Positions 1 to 10,312 are shown, numbered from the stretch's first letter. The stretch is DNA of 64,000 bases from an uncultured Bacilli bacterium (GCA_934090935.1 CAKOKD010000004.1:1-64000); one strand, 5' to 3'. Made by a program: numbers and translations. Notes: generated by a model from the letters alone, not told the origin.

Positions 1-18
1 ACTTTTCAAAATCTCACA

Positions 19-37
19 AGCCCTTATTTTATGGGCT
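19..37 (-). terminator. possible secA terminator
   Basis: A 5-bp stem (AGCCC / GGGCT) overlaps the secA stop codon. On the minus strand only a weak T-rich tract follows, so termination is uncertain. Confidence 0.35.
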
Positions 38-2537
38 ATTTACCACAACAGTTTTTATATTTTTTTCCACTTCCACATGGACACAAATCGTTTCTACCAA
101 TTTTCTTATCATTTTTAATTGTCTTTTTTACTTTTTCTTTTCCATCATTTGCAGTTCCTTGCATTGGTTTAGCAGTAAAGTTTTGTTTTATTTCCATACG
201 AAGTAAGAAAGTGGTAATCGATGCATCAATGTTATCTTGCATTCTTTCAAATAATTCATAACCTTCTAAAGCATAAGCTTGTAAAGGATTATTTTGACCA
301 TATCCACGAAGACCAATTCCATCTCTTAAATGATCCATATCAGCTATATGTTTTACCCAAGCTTCATCTATTACACGAAGTGAAATATGTTTTTCAAAAT
401 CATTTACAATTTCCTCTGGAATAATGGAAATCTTTTCATCATAAGCTTCCAATACTCTAGAACTTATAATTTCAAAAACTTCATCTTCATTCTTACCAGA
501 AAGTTCTTCTAACTTCAATTTATCTTTCTTGATAAATGTATTTATATATTCAATAATATCCTCTAAATCTTTATCTGTTAAATATCCTTCTGGTTCAATA
601 TGACTATCAATTAGCATATCAATATGATCATTTATTATATCTTGAATAATGGAATGAATATTTTCAGAATCCAATATTTCATTACGTCTTTCATAGATTA
701 TCTTTCTTTGTTCAGATACTATATTATCATAATCTAGTAAGTTTTTACGTGAATCATAGTTATTTCCTTCAACTTTCTTTTGAGCAGATTCAACTGATTT
801 ACTAAACATTTTGCTTCTTACTTGTTGCATTTCATCCAATCCTAAAGCGGCAACCATTCCTTTTACTTTATCAGCACCAAATCTTCTCATCAATTCATCC
901 TCGAAAGATATAAAGAATTGAGAATAACCTGGATCTCCTTGACGTCCAGCACGTCCTCTTAATTGGTTATCGATACGACGAGATTCATGTCTTTCAGTTC
1001 CAATTACACATAAACCACCAAGTTCAGCTACACCTTCACCTAACTTAATATCAGTTCCACGACCAGCCATGTTAGTTGCTATTGTAACCGCATCCTTTTC
1101 ACCAGCTTTAGCAATAATTTCAGCCTCTCTTGCATGATTCTTAGCGTTCAATACTTCATGTTTAATGTGAACTTTATTCAACATCGCTGATAATTTTTCA
1201 TTCGATTCAACAGATATAGTACCAACTAGAATTGGTTGATGAGTTGCATGAACTTCTTTAATAAATTCAACTATTGCCTTATATTTTCCAGCTTCTGTTG
1301 CATACATTAAATCGGCCATATCTTTTCTTATACAAGGTTTATTTGTAGGTATTTCAATAACATACATGTTATAAATATCTCTAAATTCCTCTTCTTCAGT
1401 TTTAGCAGTACCAGTCATACCAGATATCTTAGCATACATTCTGAATAGATTTTGATATGTGATTGTTGCCATTGTTTGAGTTTCTTCATTTATCTTAACT
1501 CCTTCTTTGGCTTCAATTGCTTGATGTAGTCCATCAGAAAATTGTCTACCAATCATAAGTCTTCCTGTAAATTGGTCAACTATAACAACATTTTGGTCCC
1601 CATCAACAACATAATCAACATCAAGTTTCATACCATAATTTGCTTTTAAAGCTTGATTTATATGATGTACAAGTGCTGAATTATCAACATCATAAAGGTT
1701 TTTCAATTTAAAATATTTCTCTATTTTTTTAGAACCAGCCTCTGTTAAAATAACACTTTTAGTCTTTTGGTCAACAGTATAATCATCTTCTTCAACAAGC
1801 TTTTTAACAGCATTATCAGCTTCAATATAAAGATTTGCTGAGTTAGCTTTTCCTCCACTTATAATCAAAGGAGTTCTAGCTTCATCGATTAAGATTGAGT
1901 CAACCTCATCTAAAATAACATAGTTAAGTTTTCTCATACATCTATCTTCAGCTCTAACAACCATGTTATCTCTTAAATAATCAAATCCTATTTCACTGTT
2001 GGTTGAATAAGTTATATCACAGTTATAAACTTCCTTTTTTTCACTTGGACTCATCTCTCTTGCGTTTAGATTAACTCCAACTGTTAAACCGAGGAAATTA
2101 TATATAGGTCCCATCCATTCAGCATTTCTACTTGTTAGGTATTCATTTACAGTTACAACATGAACACCTTTACCAGTTAATGCATTTAAATATGCTGGTA
2201 AAATTGTAGTCAAAGTCTTTCCTTCACCAGTTTTCATCTCAGCTATATTACCAAAATGTAATGCCAAACCTCCTAGAAGTTGAACATAATAAGGCTTTTC
2301 ACCAATCTTACGGAATGCTGCTTCTCTTACAGTCGCAAAAGCTGGAACGATGACATCCTCATCATCTATCGTTTTGCCATTTTCTAGCATATCCTTTAAC
2401 ACATTTGTCATATTAGCTAAATCTTCATCACTTTTTTTAGAATATTCATCCTCTAAAGCAACTATTTTATCAGCTATACGTCTAAATCTTTTTAATTCTT
2501 TATATTCAGTATCTACTAAACTTCTTATTAATCCCAT
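36..2537 (-). CDS. secA: preprotein translocase ATPase SecA
   Basis: SecA is the motor ATPase that pushes unfolded preproteins through SecYEG at the membrane. The 833-residue protein has the Walker A motif MKTGEGKT at about 101-108, the DEVD box at about 210-213, the helicase-type motif GTERHESRRIDNQLRGRAGR, and a C-terminal zinc-binding tail CPCGSGKKYKNCC. Length and domain order are normal for the family. An ATG 15 bases further upstream exists, but the GGAGG ribosome site lies inside those codons, so the start at 2537 (MGLIRSLVDTEY) is preferred. secG lies about 6 kb away on the same strand and hpf directly upstream, as in many Firmicutes. Confidence 0.98.
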   Translation of the reverse strand: MGLIRSLVDTEYKELKRFRRIADKIVALEDEYSKKSDEDLANMTNVLKDMLENGKTIDDEDVIVPAFATVREAAFRKIGEKPYYVQLLGGLALHFGNIAEMKTGEGKTLTTILPAYLNALTGKGVHVVTVNEYLTSRNAEWMGPIYNFLGLTVGVNLNAREMSPSEKKEVYNCDITYSTNSEIGFDYLRDNMVVRAEDRCMRKLNYVILDEVDSILIDEARTPLIISGGKANSANLYIEADNAVKKLVEEDDYTVDQKTKSVILTEAGSKKIEKYFKLKNLYDVDNSALVHHINQALKANYGMKLDVDYVVDGDQNVVIVDQFTGRLMIGRQFSDGLHQAIEAKEGVKINEETQTMATITYQNLFRMYAKISGMTGTAKTEEEEFRDIYNMYVIEIPTNKPCIRKDMADLMYATEAGKYKAIVEFIKEVHATHQPILVGTISVESNEKLSAMLNKVHIKHEVLNAKNHAREAEIIAKAGEKDAVTIATNMAGRGTDIKLGEGVAELGGLCVIGTERHESRRIDNQLRGRAGRQGDPGYSQFFISFEDELMRRFGADKVKGMVAALGLDEMQQVRSKMFSKSVESAQKKVEGNNYDSRKNLLDYDNIVSEQRKIIYERRNEILDSENIHSIIQDIINDHIDMLIDSHIEPEGYLTDKDLEDIIEYINTFIKKDKLKLEELSGKNEDEVFEIISSRVLEAYDEKISIIPEEIVNDFEKHISLRVIDEAWVKHIADMDHLRDGIGLRGYGQNNPLQAYALEGYELFERMQDNIDASITTFLLRMEIKQNFTAKPMQGTANDGKEKVKKTIKNDKKIGRNDLCPCGSGKKYKNCCGK

Positions 2538-2673
2538 TATTATACCCTCCATTAATAAACTATTTTATCATTAATTTGTTTAAAAACAAAGAAAAATAGC
2601 AATAAATTTTCTAATTCATCCCCAAATTTTCACTCTCTATACAATTATAACATAAAACAAACCTTAAGCAAAC

Positions 2674-2697
2674 AAAAAAAGAAGCGATTTATCGCTC
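2674..2697 (-). terminator. hpf terminator
   Basis: A stem AGCGA / TCGCT with a short AT loop is followed on the minus strand by TC and seven T. It sits just downstream of hpf and separates it from secA. Confidence 0.8.
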
Positions 2698-2710
2698 CTG
2701 AAATACTTAT

Positions 2711-3238
2711 TTATTTACTATTTATAATACCATAATTTCCATCTTTACGCTTATATAAAACAGAAATACACTCTTCATCAACATTTTTAAATACAAAGAA
2801 ATCATGTCCTAATAATTCCATTTGTAGAATTGCTTCTTCCTCAGACATAGGTTTAGTTTCAATATTCTTTCTCTTAACAATTGAGTCATTTATTTCCTCG
2901 TCATCGTCATTCTCTACTAATGCAAAACCTGTTAAGTCATCATTTCTACGTTTATTTAACTTAGTCTTGTTTTTTCTTATTTGTCTTTCCAAAACATCAA
3001 CTACTAAATCGATTGCTGCATAAAGATCAGCATTTTTCTCTTCAGCTCTAAGAGTATATTTGAAAGTTGGAATAGTAACCTCAATTATCTCTTCATTGTT
3101 TCTAACCCGAATAAGTATATGAGCATCTATTCTATTAGGTTCATCAAAATACTTATCAAGACGAGCTAATTTCTCCTTTACATAATTTTTGATTGAATCA
3201 GTAACTTCAATCTTGTCCCCACGAATATTAATATTCAT
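2711..3238 (-). CDS. hpf: long-form ribosome hibernation promoting factor
   Basis: HPF binds the 30S subunit and drives formation of inactive 100S ribosome dimers in stationary phase. The 175-residue protein has the N-terminal S30AE fold (MNINIRGDKIEVTDSIKNYV through about residue 100) and the C-terminal dimerisation domain containing KPMSEEEAILQMELLGHDFF, which marks the long form typical of Firmicutes. It is slightly shorter than the usual 180-190 residues, mainly through a short linker. The gene stands between csp and secA and has its own terminator. Confidence 0.95.
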   Translation of the reverse strand: MNINIRGDKIEVTDSIKNYVKEKLARLDKYFDEPNRIDAHILIRVRNNEEIIEVTIPTFKYTLRAEEKNADLYAAIDLVVDVLERQIRKNKTKLNKRRNDDLTGFALVENDDDEEINDSIVKRKNIETKPMSEEEAILQMELLGHDFFVFKNVDEECISVLYKRKDGNYGIINSK

Positions 3239-3296
3239 AGTATCACCTTCCTATATTAATTATAGCAAAGTATTAAGAAATTTTGAAGAAAAACAA

Positions 3297-3509
3297 TTAA
3301 GCAATTGTCATAACTTCATCAGTAACTTCAAGAGCTTGTAGTCCTTTAGCAGTTTCAACTAATTTAAAGTTAACTAAAGATCCCTCTTTTAATGTCTTAT
3401 ATCCATCCTTTATTATTGCAGAATAATGAACAAATATATCATCAAGATTTTCACATTCAATAAATCCATATCCTTTTTCATTATTGAACCATTTAACCTT
3501 TCCTGTCAT
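3297..3509 (-). CDS. cold shock protein (CspA family)
   Basis: A single cold-shock OB-fold domain of 70 residues. The RNA-binding motifs KGYGFI (RNP1 region) and IFVHYSAI (RNP2 region) are intact, so it is expected to bind single-stranded RNA or DNA and melt mRNA structure. The start at 3509 follows a strong GAAGGAAGAAGGTG site; an upstream in-frame ATG would add 27 unlike residues and is not supported. A TATAAT-like -10 lies at 3543-3548 on the minus strand, giving a leader of roughly 30 bases. Confidence 0.95.
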   Translation of the reverse strand: MTGKVKWFNNEKGYGFIECENLDDIFVHYSAIIKDGYKTLKEGSLVNFKLVETAKGLQALEVTDEVMTIA

Positions 3510-3657
3510 TTTTACACCTTCTTCCTTCTTTATTACACTTGCATTATAAAACAAGAAAATTAAATTATTTGTCATATTGTGTCGAATCACTTATAAAAAT
3601 TAACAAATAGTATAAAGTCCATATAATTGAGCACTTTCAGACATAAATATGTTACTT

Positions 3658-4908
3658 TTAGACATCAATGCTTGCTATAAACCTGTTATTAACTATATTT
3701 ACTTTAAGTTTTATTCCAGATTTAACTAAATAATTTATGCTGCTAAGACCATATCCACTGCTTCTTTCCTTAGTTGAATAATTAGTATAAAACATCTTAT
3801 CTATATCTATTGAATTCTTAAAATTATTAATTATTTTCATATGAAAACCATTATCATTAAACTGATCGACATATACAAACTTCTCATCAAGACCAATACT
3901 TGCTTCAATTGCGTTATCTATAAGTATTCCAACAACTTCACATAGTTTAAAATAATCAACATTTTTTAAAGATGATTCATCAGCATCATCCTTTTTACAA
4001 TATATTACATTAACTCCAAGCTTTTTAGCGGCTTTCATCTTCAAGTCGATTAAACCTTCAAGACCATATTTTAATGATGGAATACTGACATCTAACTGAT
4101 AAGTTTTTTTATATTTCAAAATCATTTTATCAATTACTTTATCAGTATACTTGCTTGTCTTTATAGCCAACAAATTATTGATAATATTATGTCTTAATTC
4201 TCCATATTCTCGACTTTCCTTAACATATTTTCTTCTAAGTCTATTATATAAATCGATTCTAATATATCTCGTATTTAAAACATAAGTATAATAAAACGCT
4301 AGAACTAAAAGACCTATAATTATCGCTAAAGTGTAGATTGTATACAAAACAAGTCCAACGTCTATTGGAAATATATTAATAGATGCATGAATTAAATTCA
4401 TTAAAATATATAGAAATATCACCTTTTTATAAAAATACTTCTTTTTCATAACTGTTGCATGAATAAGTTCACACGTAAAAATTATTTTATTTCTATTTAA
4501 AAACATCGCATAGATGGCAATATGTAAAAATACAATATAAAGTTTTAAGTATTTAAGAACTACAAGATCATCATATAAGCTATCAAAAAAGTAACGCATT
4601 AAAACTTCACTTGGAAGAGCAATTAACTCGGTAAACATAAAAAGAATTGCTACATAGAAGATAATGTCTCTCATCTTCATTGGAAATACAGTTTTATAAA
4701 AAAATATAATAAGAATATTAAGCATTATTAAATTCATAAAATAGCTAGTATATATCGATACATGCGCATACAACAAAATAATAATTATAAATAATAAAAC
4801 ATTTATAAAATTAATTCTTGCTCTAACTGAACTCACCTCAGAAACAAGTTTTAAACGCATTCCTTCAAATAATGATATACTAACTAGGTTTAAAATAAAT
4901 GAATTCAT
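3658..4908 (-). CDS. AgrC-like sensor histidine kinase (GHKL, HPK10 type)
   Basis: The N-terminal half (about residues 30-212) holds about six hydrophobic membrane segments. The C-terminal half has an H-box ELRHNIINNLLAIK with the likely phospho-acceptor His240, an N-box ILIDNAIEAS with Asn332, and a G-box GYGLSS near 386-391. This is the layout of AgrC/ComD/VirS peptide-sensing kinases. It begins 1 base after the response regulator gene. No clear Shine-Dalgarno precedes the ATG at 4908, so translation may be coupled or the start may differ. No agrB or agrD gene lies nearby, so the ligand is unknown. Confidence 0.85.
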   Translation of the reverse strand: MNSFILNLVSISLFEGMRLKLVSEVSSVRARINFINVLLFIIIILLYAHVSIYTSYFMNLIMLNILIIFFYKTVFPMKMRDIIFYVAILFMFTELIALPSEVLMRYFFDSLYDDLVVLKYLKLYIVFLHIAIYAMFLNRNKIIFTCELIHATVMKKKYFYKKVIFLYILMNLIHASINIFPIDVGLVLYTIYTLAIIIGLLVLAFYYTYVLNTRYIRIDLYNRLRRKYVKESREYGELRHNIINNLLAIKTSKYTDKVIDKMILKYKKTYQLDVSIPSLKYGLEGLIDLKMKAAKKLGVNVIYCKKDDADESSLKNVDYFKLCEVVGILIDNAIEASIGLDEKFVYVDQFNDNGFHMKIINNFKNSIDIDKMFYTNYSTKERSSGYGLSSINYLVKSGIKLKVNIVNNRFIASIDV

Positions 4909-4909
4909 T

Positions 4910-5605
4910 TTAATTTTTAAAATTTTTGGATAACATATTTACAACTTCGCCGGTCTCTAAAGTAAACTTGCCATCTTTCCAATCATACAAAGTTACTTTA
5001 TCTTTATTTACAATACATGATCTATGAACTTGTATAAATCTATCATCCAATTCTTCAAGCATTTGACCGATATTACGATTAACATAATAAATCGTTCCCT
5101 CAATCGTTTTTACTGCAACTTTACGTTCAACCGTATCTCGATATAGATACAAAATGTCATCTAAATATATCTCAAAAGAGATTCGATTGTTAGAGTATTT
5201 AAACTTCTTTTTATCCCATTTTTTAAGGATTATTTTGTTTATATCAAAACTTAATCTTTCTTCCATAGAATCAAATTTCTCAATAAAATCAAAAACCTTA
5301 TATACATTTCGATATATCTTTTCAAACATATTATCATGACTAGTGATATATATAATCTCACTATCCCAATTATAATTTCTTATATATTTACCTATCTCTA
5401 GACCATTTATCTTATTATTAAGGTCAATATCCATAATATAAACTGAAGGAACTGAACTTTTAATAGTTTGTTTCAACTTATCATCTAAAGAAGAAAATTC
5501 CAGTATTTCATAATCTATTTCTTTGTTAAACAAAATACGATTTATTATATCTTTTTCATATTCTCTCATTTTTTTCTCATCGTCAACTAAAATAAACTTT
5601 AGCAT
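4910..5605 (-). CDS. LytTR-family response regulator (AgrA-like)
   Basis: A 231-residue regulator with an N-terminal receiver domain (FILVDDEKK, phospho-acceptor region VYIMDIDLN, conserved YITSHD) and a C-terminal LytTR DNA-binding domain (DILYLYRDTVERKV, FIQVHRSCIVN). It is the partner of the adjacent kinase. The start MLKFILVDDE at 5605 is chosen because GGAG lies 6 bases upstream and earlier residues are not receiver-like. Promoters controlled by it cannot be named from this sequence. It lies downstream of smpB, a 75-base gap away. Confidence 0.88.
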   Translation of the reverse strand: MLKFILVDDEKKMREYEKDIINRILFNKEIDYEILEFSSLDDKLKQTIKSSVPSVYIMDIDLNNKINGLEIGKYIRNYNWDSEIIYITSHDNMFEKIYRNVYKVFDFIEKFDSMEERLSFDINKIILKKWDKKKFKYSNNRISFEIYLDDILYLYRDTVERKVAVKTIEGTIYYVNRNIGQMLEELDDRFIQVHRSCIVNKDKVTLYDWKDGKFTLETGEVVNMLSKNFKN

Positions 5606-5679
5606 GTTTTCTCCAATGAGTTTGGGTACTAAATAAATAATACCTCGTTTATAAATAAATATGCAAGAAAAAAACACCT

Positions 5680-6111
5680 TTAGTAGGCATTTTTAACGAT
5701 TCTATTCAAATCTCTTTCTTTAATGGTTTCCCTTTTATCATACAGTTTTTTACCCTTACACAATCCAAGCAATATTTTAACATGATTGTTTTTAAAATAT
5801 AGTTTTAAAGGAATAAGAGAATATCCTTCAAATTTAACCTCATCTTTAAGCTTTAGAATTTCCCTTTTATGAAGAAGTAGTTTTCTTTCTCTACGTTCAT
5901 CATGATTGAAATTGTTTGCTTTTTCATACTTTGATATAAACATGTTTATAACATATATTTCATCATTTTTTATTCTAGCATATGTATCTTTTAAGTTAGC
6001 ACTTCCATTTCTAATAGACTTGATTTCAGTTCCCATGAGTTCAATTCCACATTCTATTTCACGCTCTACAAAATAATCATAATATGCTTTTCTATTTTTT
6101 ATCTCTACCAT
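5680..6111 (-). CDS. smpB: SsrA-binding protein SmpB
   Basis: SmpB carries tmRNA to stalled ribosomes for trans-translation. The protein (143 residues) has the family core [19 protein letters not shown] and the basic C-terminal tail [22 protein letters not shown] six bases upstream (6117) could also start translation; the ATG at 6111 has better spacing from GGGTG. It follows rnr with only a few bases between, the usual rnr-smpB pairing. Its RNA partner, tmRNA, is in the same window at 27721-28074. Confidence 0.97.
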   Translation of the reverse strand: MVEIKNRKAYYDYFVEREIECGIELMGTEIKSIRNGSANLKDTYARIKNDEIYVINMFISKYEKANNFNHDERRERKLLLHKREILKLKDEVKFEGYSLIPLKLYFKNNHVKILLGLCKGKKLYDKRETIKERDLNRIVKNAY

Positions 6112-6118
6112 AAACACC

Positions 6119-8206
6119 CTACTTTACTAAAACGAAATCTATATTACCACTAAACTTATTGGAAGCAATACATTTAACATTCAACATATCCCCAATTTTA
6201 TATATCTTTTTTGTTTTCTTACCGATGAGTCTCATTGTTTCTGCATCATAGTTATAAAAATCATCATCCAGATCAGCAACATTTATAAGACCCTCTACAA
6301 GATTATCAAGTTGAATAAATATTCCATGCTCCATTACTCCAGAAATCATTCCAACATATTCTTCGCCAACATGACTTTCCATATATTCCGCCATTTTAAC
6401 CTTTGTAACTTCTCTTTCAGCTTCCACTGCTTTTAACTCACGATCGCTTGATTGTTTAGAAACATCAGCTAAAACATTTGCAAACTTATCTTCATTTATA
6501 TTATTTGAAAAGAAATATTCTCTTAAAAGACGATGCGTAAACAAGTCAGGATATCTTCTAATCGGACTTGTAAAATGCGTATAGTTTCTACTAGCAAGGC
6601 CAAAATGTCCAATGTTTTCAGCAGAATAGTAAGCTTTTGGCATACTCCTTACAGCTAACGACTTATAAATATAAACTTCTTTTTCATCCAAATTAAGTTC
6701 ACTTAAAAGTTTTTGAAAACTATGAGGATTTATATTGGTGAATTTACCCTTAATTTTTTTCCCATTAGCATTGCAGAAATTTATAAATGCTTGGATTTTT
6801 TCAGGGCGAGGTACATCATGAACACGGAATATTCCTGCTTTATCATTGTTTATAAAATGTTTGGCAACCGTTTCATTGGCCGCGATCATGAAATCCTCAA
6901 TCAACCTCTCAGCATCATATCTTTCACGTTTTTTAATATCTATTGCCTTACCCGATTCATCACATATGATTTTAGGTTCTACGATATCAAAATCACTGGC
7001 ACCTCTTCTTGTTCTTTCTTCTCTTATGATATGAGCAAGTTTGTTCATTCTTATTAAAGTATCAGAAAATCTTTCATATCCTTCAGGAACAACATTATTC
7101 ATAAGTATTTGATTAACATTATTATATGTCATCTTTTTGCTCGAGTTGATAATTGACGGATATATATCATAATCGATAACTCTACCATTTTGATTTATCG
7201 TCATTTCACATGTTAAAGCACATCTATCTTCGCCTTCATTTAAAGAACATATTCCATTTGAAAGTTGATGAGGAAGCATAGGAATTACTGAATTAGCAAG
7301 ATATGCACTTGTTCCTCTTGAGTAAGCATCTTTATCTAAAGGAGTTTGATATTCTACATAATGAGATACATCCGCAATATGCACACCTAGAATAAAGTTT
7401 TCATTTTCTTCCTCTAAAGATATAGCATCATCGATATCCTTAGTATCATCACCATCTATTGTAAAGATCATTTTATTTCTAAGATCAACTCTTGAAACGA
7501 AATCACTTTCTAAAACTTTTACTGGCACACTTTCAAGTTCCTTAATTGTTTCATCACTGAAATCTGCATATATATCATGTTTAGCTGCAATTGTTAAAAT
7601 ATCAACATTAGCGTCATCCTTATGGCATACATGCTTTTCTATATGCGCATTATACTTAAATCTATTTACGGCCTCGTCCAATCTAACAACAACGATTTCA
7701 CCTTCAACAGTATGTTCATAATCGCTTTTTGGGATAACAAGTTCAAAATTCAACTTTTCTTTTGGAACAAACTCTTTGCCAAATTTGCCTTGATTTATAA
7801 CTCCTACAATATTTTTTTCTCCTCTTTTAAGAACCTTTATAACTCTTCCTTCGGCCTTTTGATCATGCATGGCTGGTTTTATAATTTCGACTAAAACGAA
7901 ATCGCCATCCAAAGAAAAACCAACATTCTTTTTTGATATAAATATATCTCCATCATCTTGAAGTAAAAAAGCATTCATACTTCCTTTAATATCAATAACA
8001 CCTTTTCTAAAGTTAGGACATTTCTCATATAAAATATATTTATTCTTTTTAGTTTGATATACAACCATTTCATCAACTAATTCATATAAATAGTTTTGTA
8101 AAAGAGCAAGATCTTCATTGCTTTTTAAATCAAGCAAATCATAGATACTCATTAAGTCTAAAGCATCATATTCATTTTGTAAAAGTTCAATTATTCTATC
8201 TTTCAT
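6119..8206 (-). CDS. rnr: ribonuclease R
   Basis: A 3'-5' exoribonuclease that degrades structured RNA and takes part in trans-translation quality control with SmpB and tmRNA. The 695-residue protein shows N-terminal helix-turn-helix and cold-shock regions, the RNB catalytic core with acidic cluster [16 protein letters not shown], the motif [15 protein letters not shown], and a C-terminal S1 domain ([15 protein letters not shown]). The start at 8206 follows GGTGATATC; an upstream alternative adds 12 hydrophobic residues without support. It is directly followed by smpB. Confidence 0.97.
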   Translation of the reverse strand: MKDRIIELLQNEYDALDLMSIYDLLDLKSNEDLALLQNYLYELVDEMVVYQTKKNKYILYEKCPNFRKGVIDIKGSMNAFLLQDDGDIFISKKNVGFSLDGDFVLVEIIKPAMHDQKAEGRVIKVLKRGEKNIVGVINQGKFGKEFVPKEKLNFELVIPKSDYEHTVEGEIVVVRLDEAVNRFKYNAHIEKHVCHKDDANVDILTIAAKHDIYADFSDETIKELESVPVKVLESDFVSRVDLRNKMIFTIDGDDTKDIDDAISLEEENENFILGVHIADVSHYVEYQTPLDKDAYSRGTSAYLANSVIPMLPHQLSNGICSLNEGEDRCALTCEMTINQNGRVIDYDIYPSIINSSKKMTYNNVNQILMNNVVPEGYERFSDTLIRMNKLAHIIREERTRRGASDFDIVEPKIICDESGKAIDIKKRERYDAERLIEDFMIAANETVAKHFINNDKAGIFRVHDVPRPEKIQAFINFCNANGKKIKGKFTNINPHSFQKLLSELNLDEKEVYIYKSLAVRSMPKAYYSAENIGHFGLASRNYTHFTSPIRRYPDLFTHRLLREYFFSNNINEDKFANVLADVSKQSSDRELKAVEAEREVTKVKMAEYMESHVGEEYVGMISGVMEHGIFIQLDNLVEGLINVADLDDDFYNYDAETMRLIGKKTKKIYKIGDMLNVKCIASNKFSGNIDFVLVK

Positions 8207-8244
8207 GATATCACCTACTATATAGATTATTATAAACCACAAAT

Positions 8245-8269
8245 AAAAAAAAGTACATTTTAATGTACC
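8245..8269 (-). terminator. secG terminator
   Basis: Perfect stem GGTACATT / AATGTACT-type hairpin (GTACAT-TTTA-ATGTAC) followed on the minus strand by eight T. It closes secG and separates it from rnr. Confidence 0.85.
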
Positions 8270-8271
8270 AC

Positions 8272-8487
8272 TTATTGTAAATATAAAATCAAAGATATAA
8301 TAAAGAATAATATACCAAGAATCAAAGTCAAACGACTTATTAAAAGCTCAGCTCCTCTTTCCTTTTGATTTTGGAATAACTCAGCATTTCCACCAGAGAT
8401 AATTTGGCCACCAGATTGAGCTTTATTGCTTTGAAGTAGTACTAAAACAATTATAAGCACTGATATAACTATTAAAACTGTTTCCAT
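8272..8487 (-). CDS. secG: preprotein translocase subunit SecG
   Basis: A 71-residue protein with two membrane segments (about 2-20 and 48-70) flanking the conserved cytoplasmic loop LLQSNKAQSGGQIISGG. It is the auxiliary subunit of the SecYEG channel. The start METVLIVISVL at 8487 follows a purine-rich GAGTGTGAAAAA stretch; a longer version starting at 8538 is not family-like. secG directly upstream of rnr and smpB is the order seen in B. subtilis. Confidence 0.93.
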   Translation of the reverse strand: METVLIVISVLIIVLVLLQSNKAQSGGQIISGGNAELFQNQKERGAELLISRLTLILGILFFIISLILYLQ

Positions 8488-8602
8488 TTTTTCACACTCT
8501 TTCTTTAACAATTTAACATAATTTACCTCATTTTTCAATAAAAATGATAAAACTTAAGTATTTAATAGTATAAAACATTTTTACATATTAATCAATTATT
8601 AT

Positions 8603-8630
8603 TTTACAAGTTAAAAAATTATGATATAAT
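8603..8630 (+). promoter_or_regulatory. sigma-A promoter of the femAB-like gene
   Basis: TTTACA at 8603-8608, 16 bases, then an extended -10 TGATATAAT ending at 8630. The ATG follows 28 bases downstream with GGGAGAG as ribosome site. Confidence 0.75.
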
Positions 8631-8658
8631 TTACATTAGATAAATAGGGAGAGTTAGT

Positions 8659-9897
8659 ATGAGAATAGTTGAATTAACAAATATACAATTTGATGAATTT
8701 GCTAAATTCCATCCACTTAATAATTACTGCCAAACAAGTAAATATGCATTAGTTATGAGTGAATATGGTTATAACTATGAATACATAGGCTTTGTTGATG
8801 AAGAAAACAACATTAAAGCAGCTTCGTTGATTCTAACAAAACGCATTACAAGTAGAACAAAGTACGGATATGCTCCTAAAGGTTTTTTAATAAATTATTA
8901 TGATCAACAATTATTAAAAGATTTTTTAATCTGTTTAAGAAGATATTATAAGAAAAGAAACTTTATATTTATAAAATTTAATCCAGAGATCATCATTGGA
9001 GAAACTACAAGAGAGAAAAACTATCAAATGAATTATAATGGAAACGTACGTTTAATTGATGAACTAAAGGCGATGAACGTAAAAAGACGTATGGAACTTC
9101 AAGAGTTTGATTTAATGCAACCAAAATTCAACGCCTATATCAACTTGAACAAATATGATTTCAACAAATTAAATAGAAATTATCGAAAAAAGATAAAACA
9201 TGGATTAAATAAAGGATTAAGCCTAACTTTAGGTGGACCAAAAGATATTGATATCCTATATAGTTTCATAAAAGATCAAACCAATCGACCAATATCATAT
9301 TATCGTAATATATATAACGTTTTTAATCGTGATAATTCAGTTGATTTGGTGCTTGTAAAGGTTGATTATCAAAAATATTTGGAAAATGTAAGAGATATTT
9401 ATGCTCAAGAACAAACCAACAATGATAATTGGAACATGATTATTCAAACCGATGCAAGAAAGAAAAACTTGAATGCAAAAATGGATTCAGATAAGAAACT
9501 ACAAGGATATAAAGATGAGATAATTAAAGCAACTCAAGGTTTAAAGAAAAATAGAACTGAATATATTGCTGCTGCATTAGTAATAAAACACTTCAATCGT
9601 GTATCAATATTTATGAGCGGTTTTTCTAAAGCTCATAAGCATTTAAATCCAAATCATTTCCTATACTATTCAATATTAGAAAGATACAAACCATATTTCA
9701 ATTTTTGTGATATGAACGGTGTATCAGGAAATTTCACTAAAACAAGTGCATATTATGGATTAAATGAGTTTAAAACCAAGTTTAATCCAACAATATATGA
9801 GTTTATTGGAGAATTTGACCTTATCGTAAGCGATAGAATATTTAAAAAACTTATAAAAACAAGTTTTATTGAGGATGAGTTCAACAGACATAAGTAG
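8659..9897 (+). CDS. FemAB/MurM-family peptidoglycan peptidyltransferase
   Basis: A cytoplasmic, membrane-associated aminoacyltransferase that adds amino acids from aminoacyl-tRNA to the cross-bridge of lipid II. The 412-residue protein has the two GNAT-like FemX domains and a helical insertion around residues 235-290 (YLENVRDIYAQEQ ... LQGYKDEIIKATQGLKKN), the tRNA-binding-type coiled arm of the family. The C-terminal region FCDMNGVSGNF and YGLNEFKTKFNPTIYEFIGEFDL is diagnostic. The amino acid transferred cannot be read from the sequence. Monocistronic with its own promoter and terminator. Confidence 0.9.
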   Translation: MRIVELTNIQFDEFAKFHPLNNYCQTSKYALVMSEYGYNYEYIGFVDEENNIKAASLILTKRITSRTKYGYAPKGFLINYYDQQLLKDFLICLRRYYKKRNFIFIKFNPEIIIGETTREKNYQMNYNGNVRLIDELKAMNVKRRMELQEFDLMQPKFNAYINLNKYDFNKLNRNYRKKIKHGLNKGLSLTLGGPKDIDILYSFIKDQTNRPISYYRNIYNVFNRDNSVDLVLVKVDYQKYLENVRDIYAQEQTNNDNWNMIIQTDARKKNLNAKMDSDKKLQGYKDEIIKATQGLKKNRTEYIAAALVIKHFNRVSIFMSGFSKAHKHLNPNHFLYYSILERYKPYFNFCDMNGVSGNFTKTSAYYGLNEFKTKFNPTIYEFIGEFDLIVSDRIFKKLIKTSFIEDEFNRHK

Positions 9898-9919
9898 AGT
9901 AATTATTTTACTCTATTTT
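9895..9919 (+). terminator. femAB-like gene terminator
   Basis: Stem AGAGTAA / TTACTCT overlapping the stop codon, followed by ATTTTTT. Confidence 0.8.
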
Positions 9920-9933
9920 TTATATAATTTATT

Positions 9934-10311
9934 ATGAACGAAAGGCCTTTATATTTAAATCCAAAGGTATATACTCTATCGGCATTAGTTATCGGTTATG
10001 CTCTTCTTGGAGACTATACTGCAAATGAACAAAATGCAATTGGGAACTGGCTTATGACCATTTCCCAAATTTTAGAGTGCAATTCAGCTATTCAACAAGC
10101 CATCGAAGAAAAATACAAAGGTTATACTTTTAATATAAACTCAAGACAATTTAAAAATGGTGGAAGTCCATATATGAATAATTCACCAATTATTGATTTT
10201 CCTGACCCAAGTGATGAGGATATGAAAGAAATAGATGAAATTAAAAAGGTTTTGGAAAACATGATAAAAAAAATAGACGACTTAAAAAACAAATGTGATA
10301 AGGACAAATAA
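9934..10311 (+). CDS. unknown 125-residue protein
   Basis: Not recognised. The N-terminal half (about 1-65) looks globular with a short hydrophobic helix LSALVIGYALLGDY, a middle stretch is rich in Asn/Pro/Ser, and the C-terminus (about 90-125) is a charged helix that could form a coiled coil (MKEIDEIKKVLENMIKKIDDLKNK). There is no Shine-Dalgarno before the ATG, and a TATAAT sits only six bases upstream (9923-9928), so the message could be leaderless. It is followed by a hairpin shared with typA. Coding status rests on length and composition. Confidence 0.7.
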   Translation: MNERPLYLNPKVYTLSALVIGYALLGDYTANEQNAIGNWLMTISQILECNSAIQQAIEEKYKGYTFNINSRQFKNGGSPYMNNSPIIDFPDPSDEDMKEIDEIKKVLENMIKKIDDLKNKCDKDK

Positions 10312-10312
10312 A

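Noticed and set aside
2350..2574. Plus-strand reading frame opposite the start of secA
   Set aside because: Shadow of secA, without a ribosome site.
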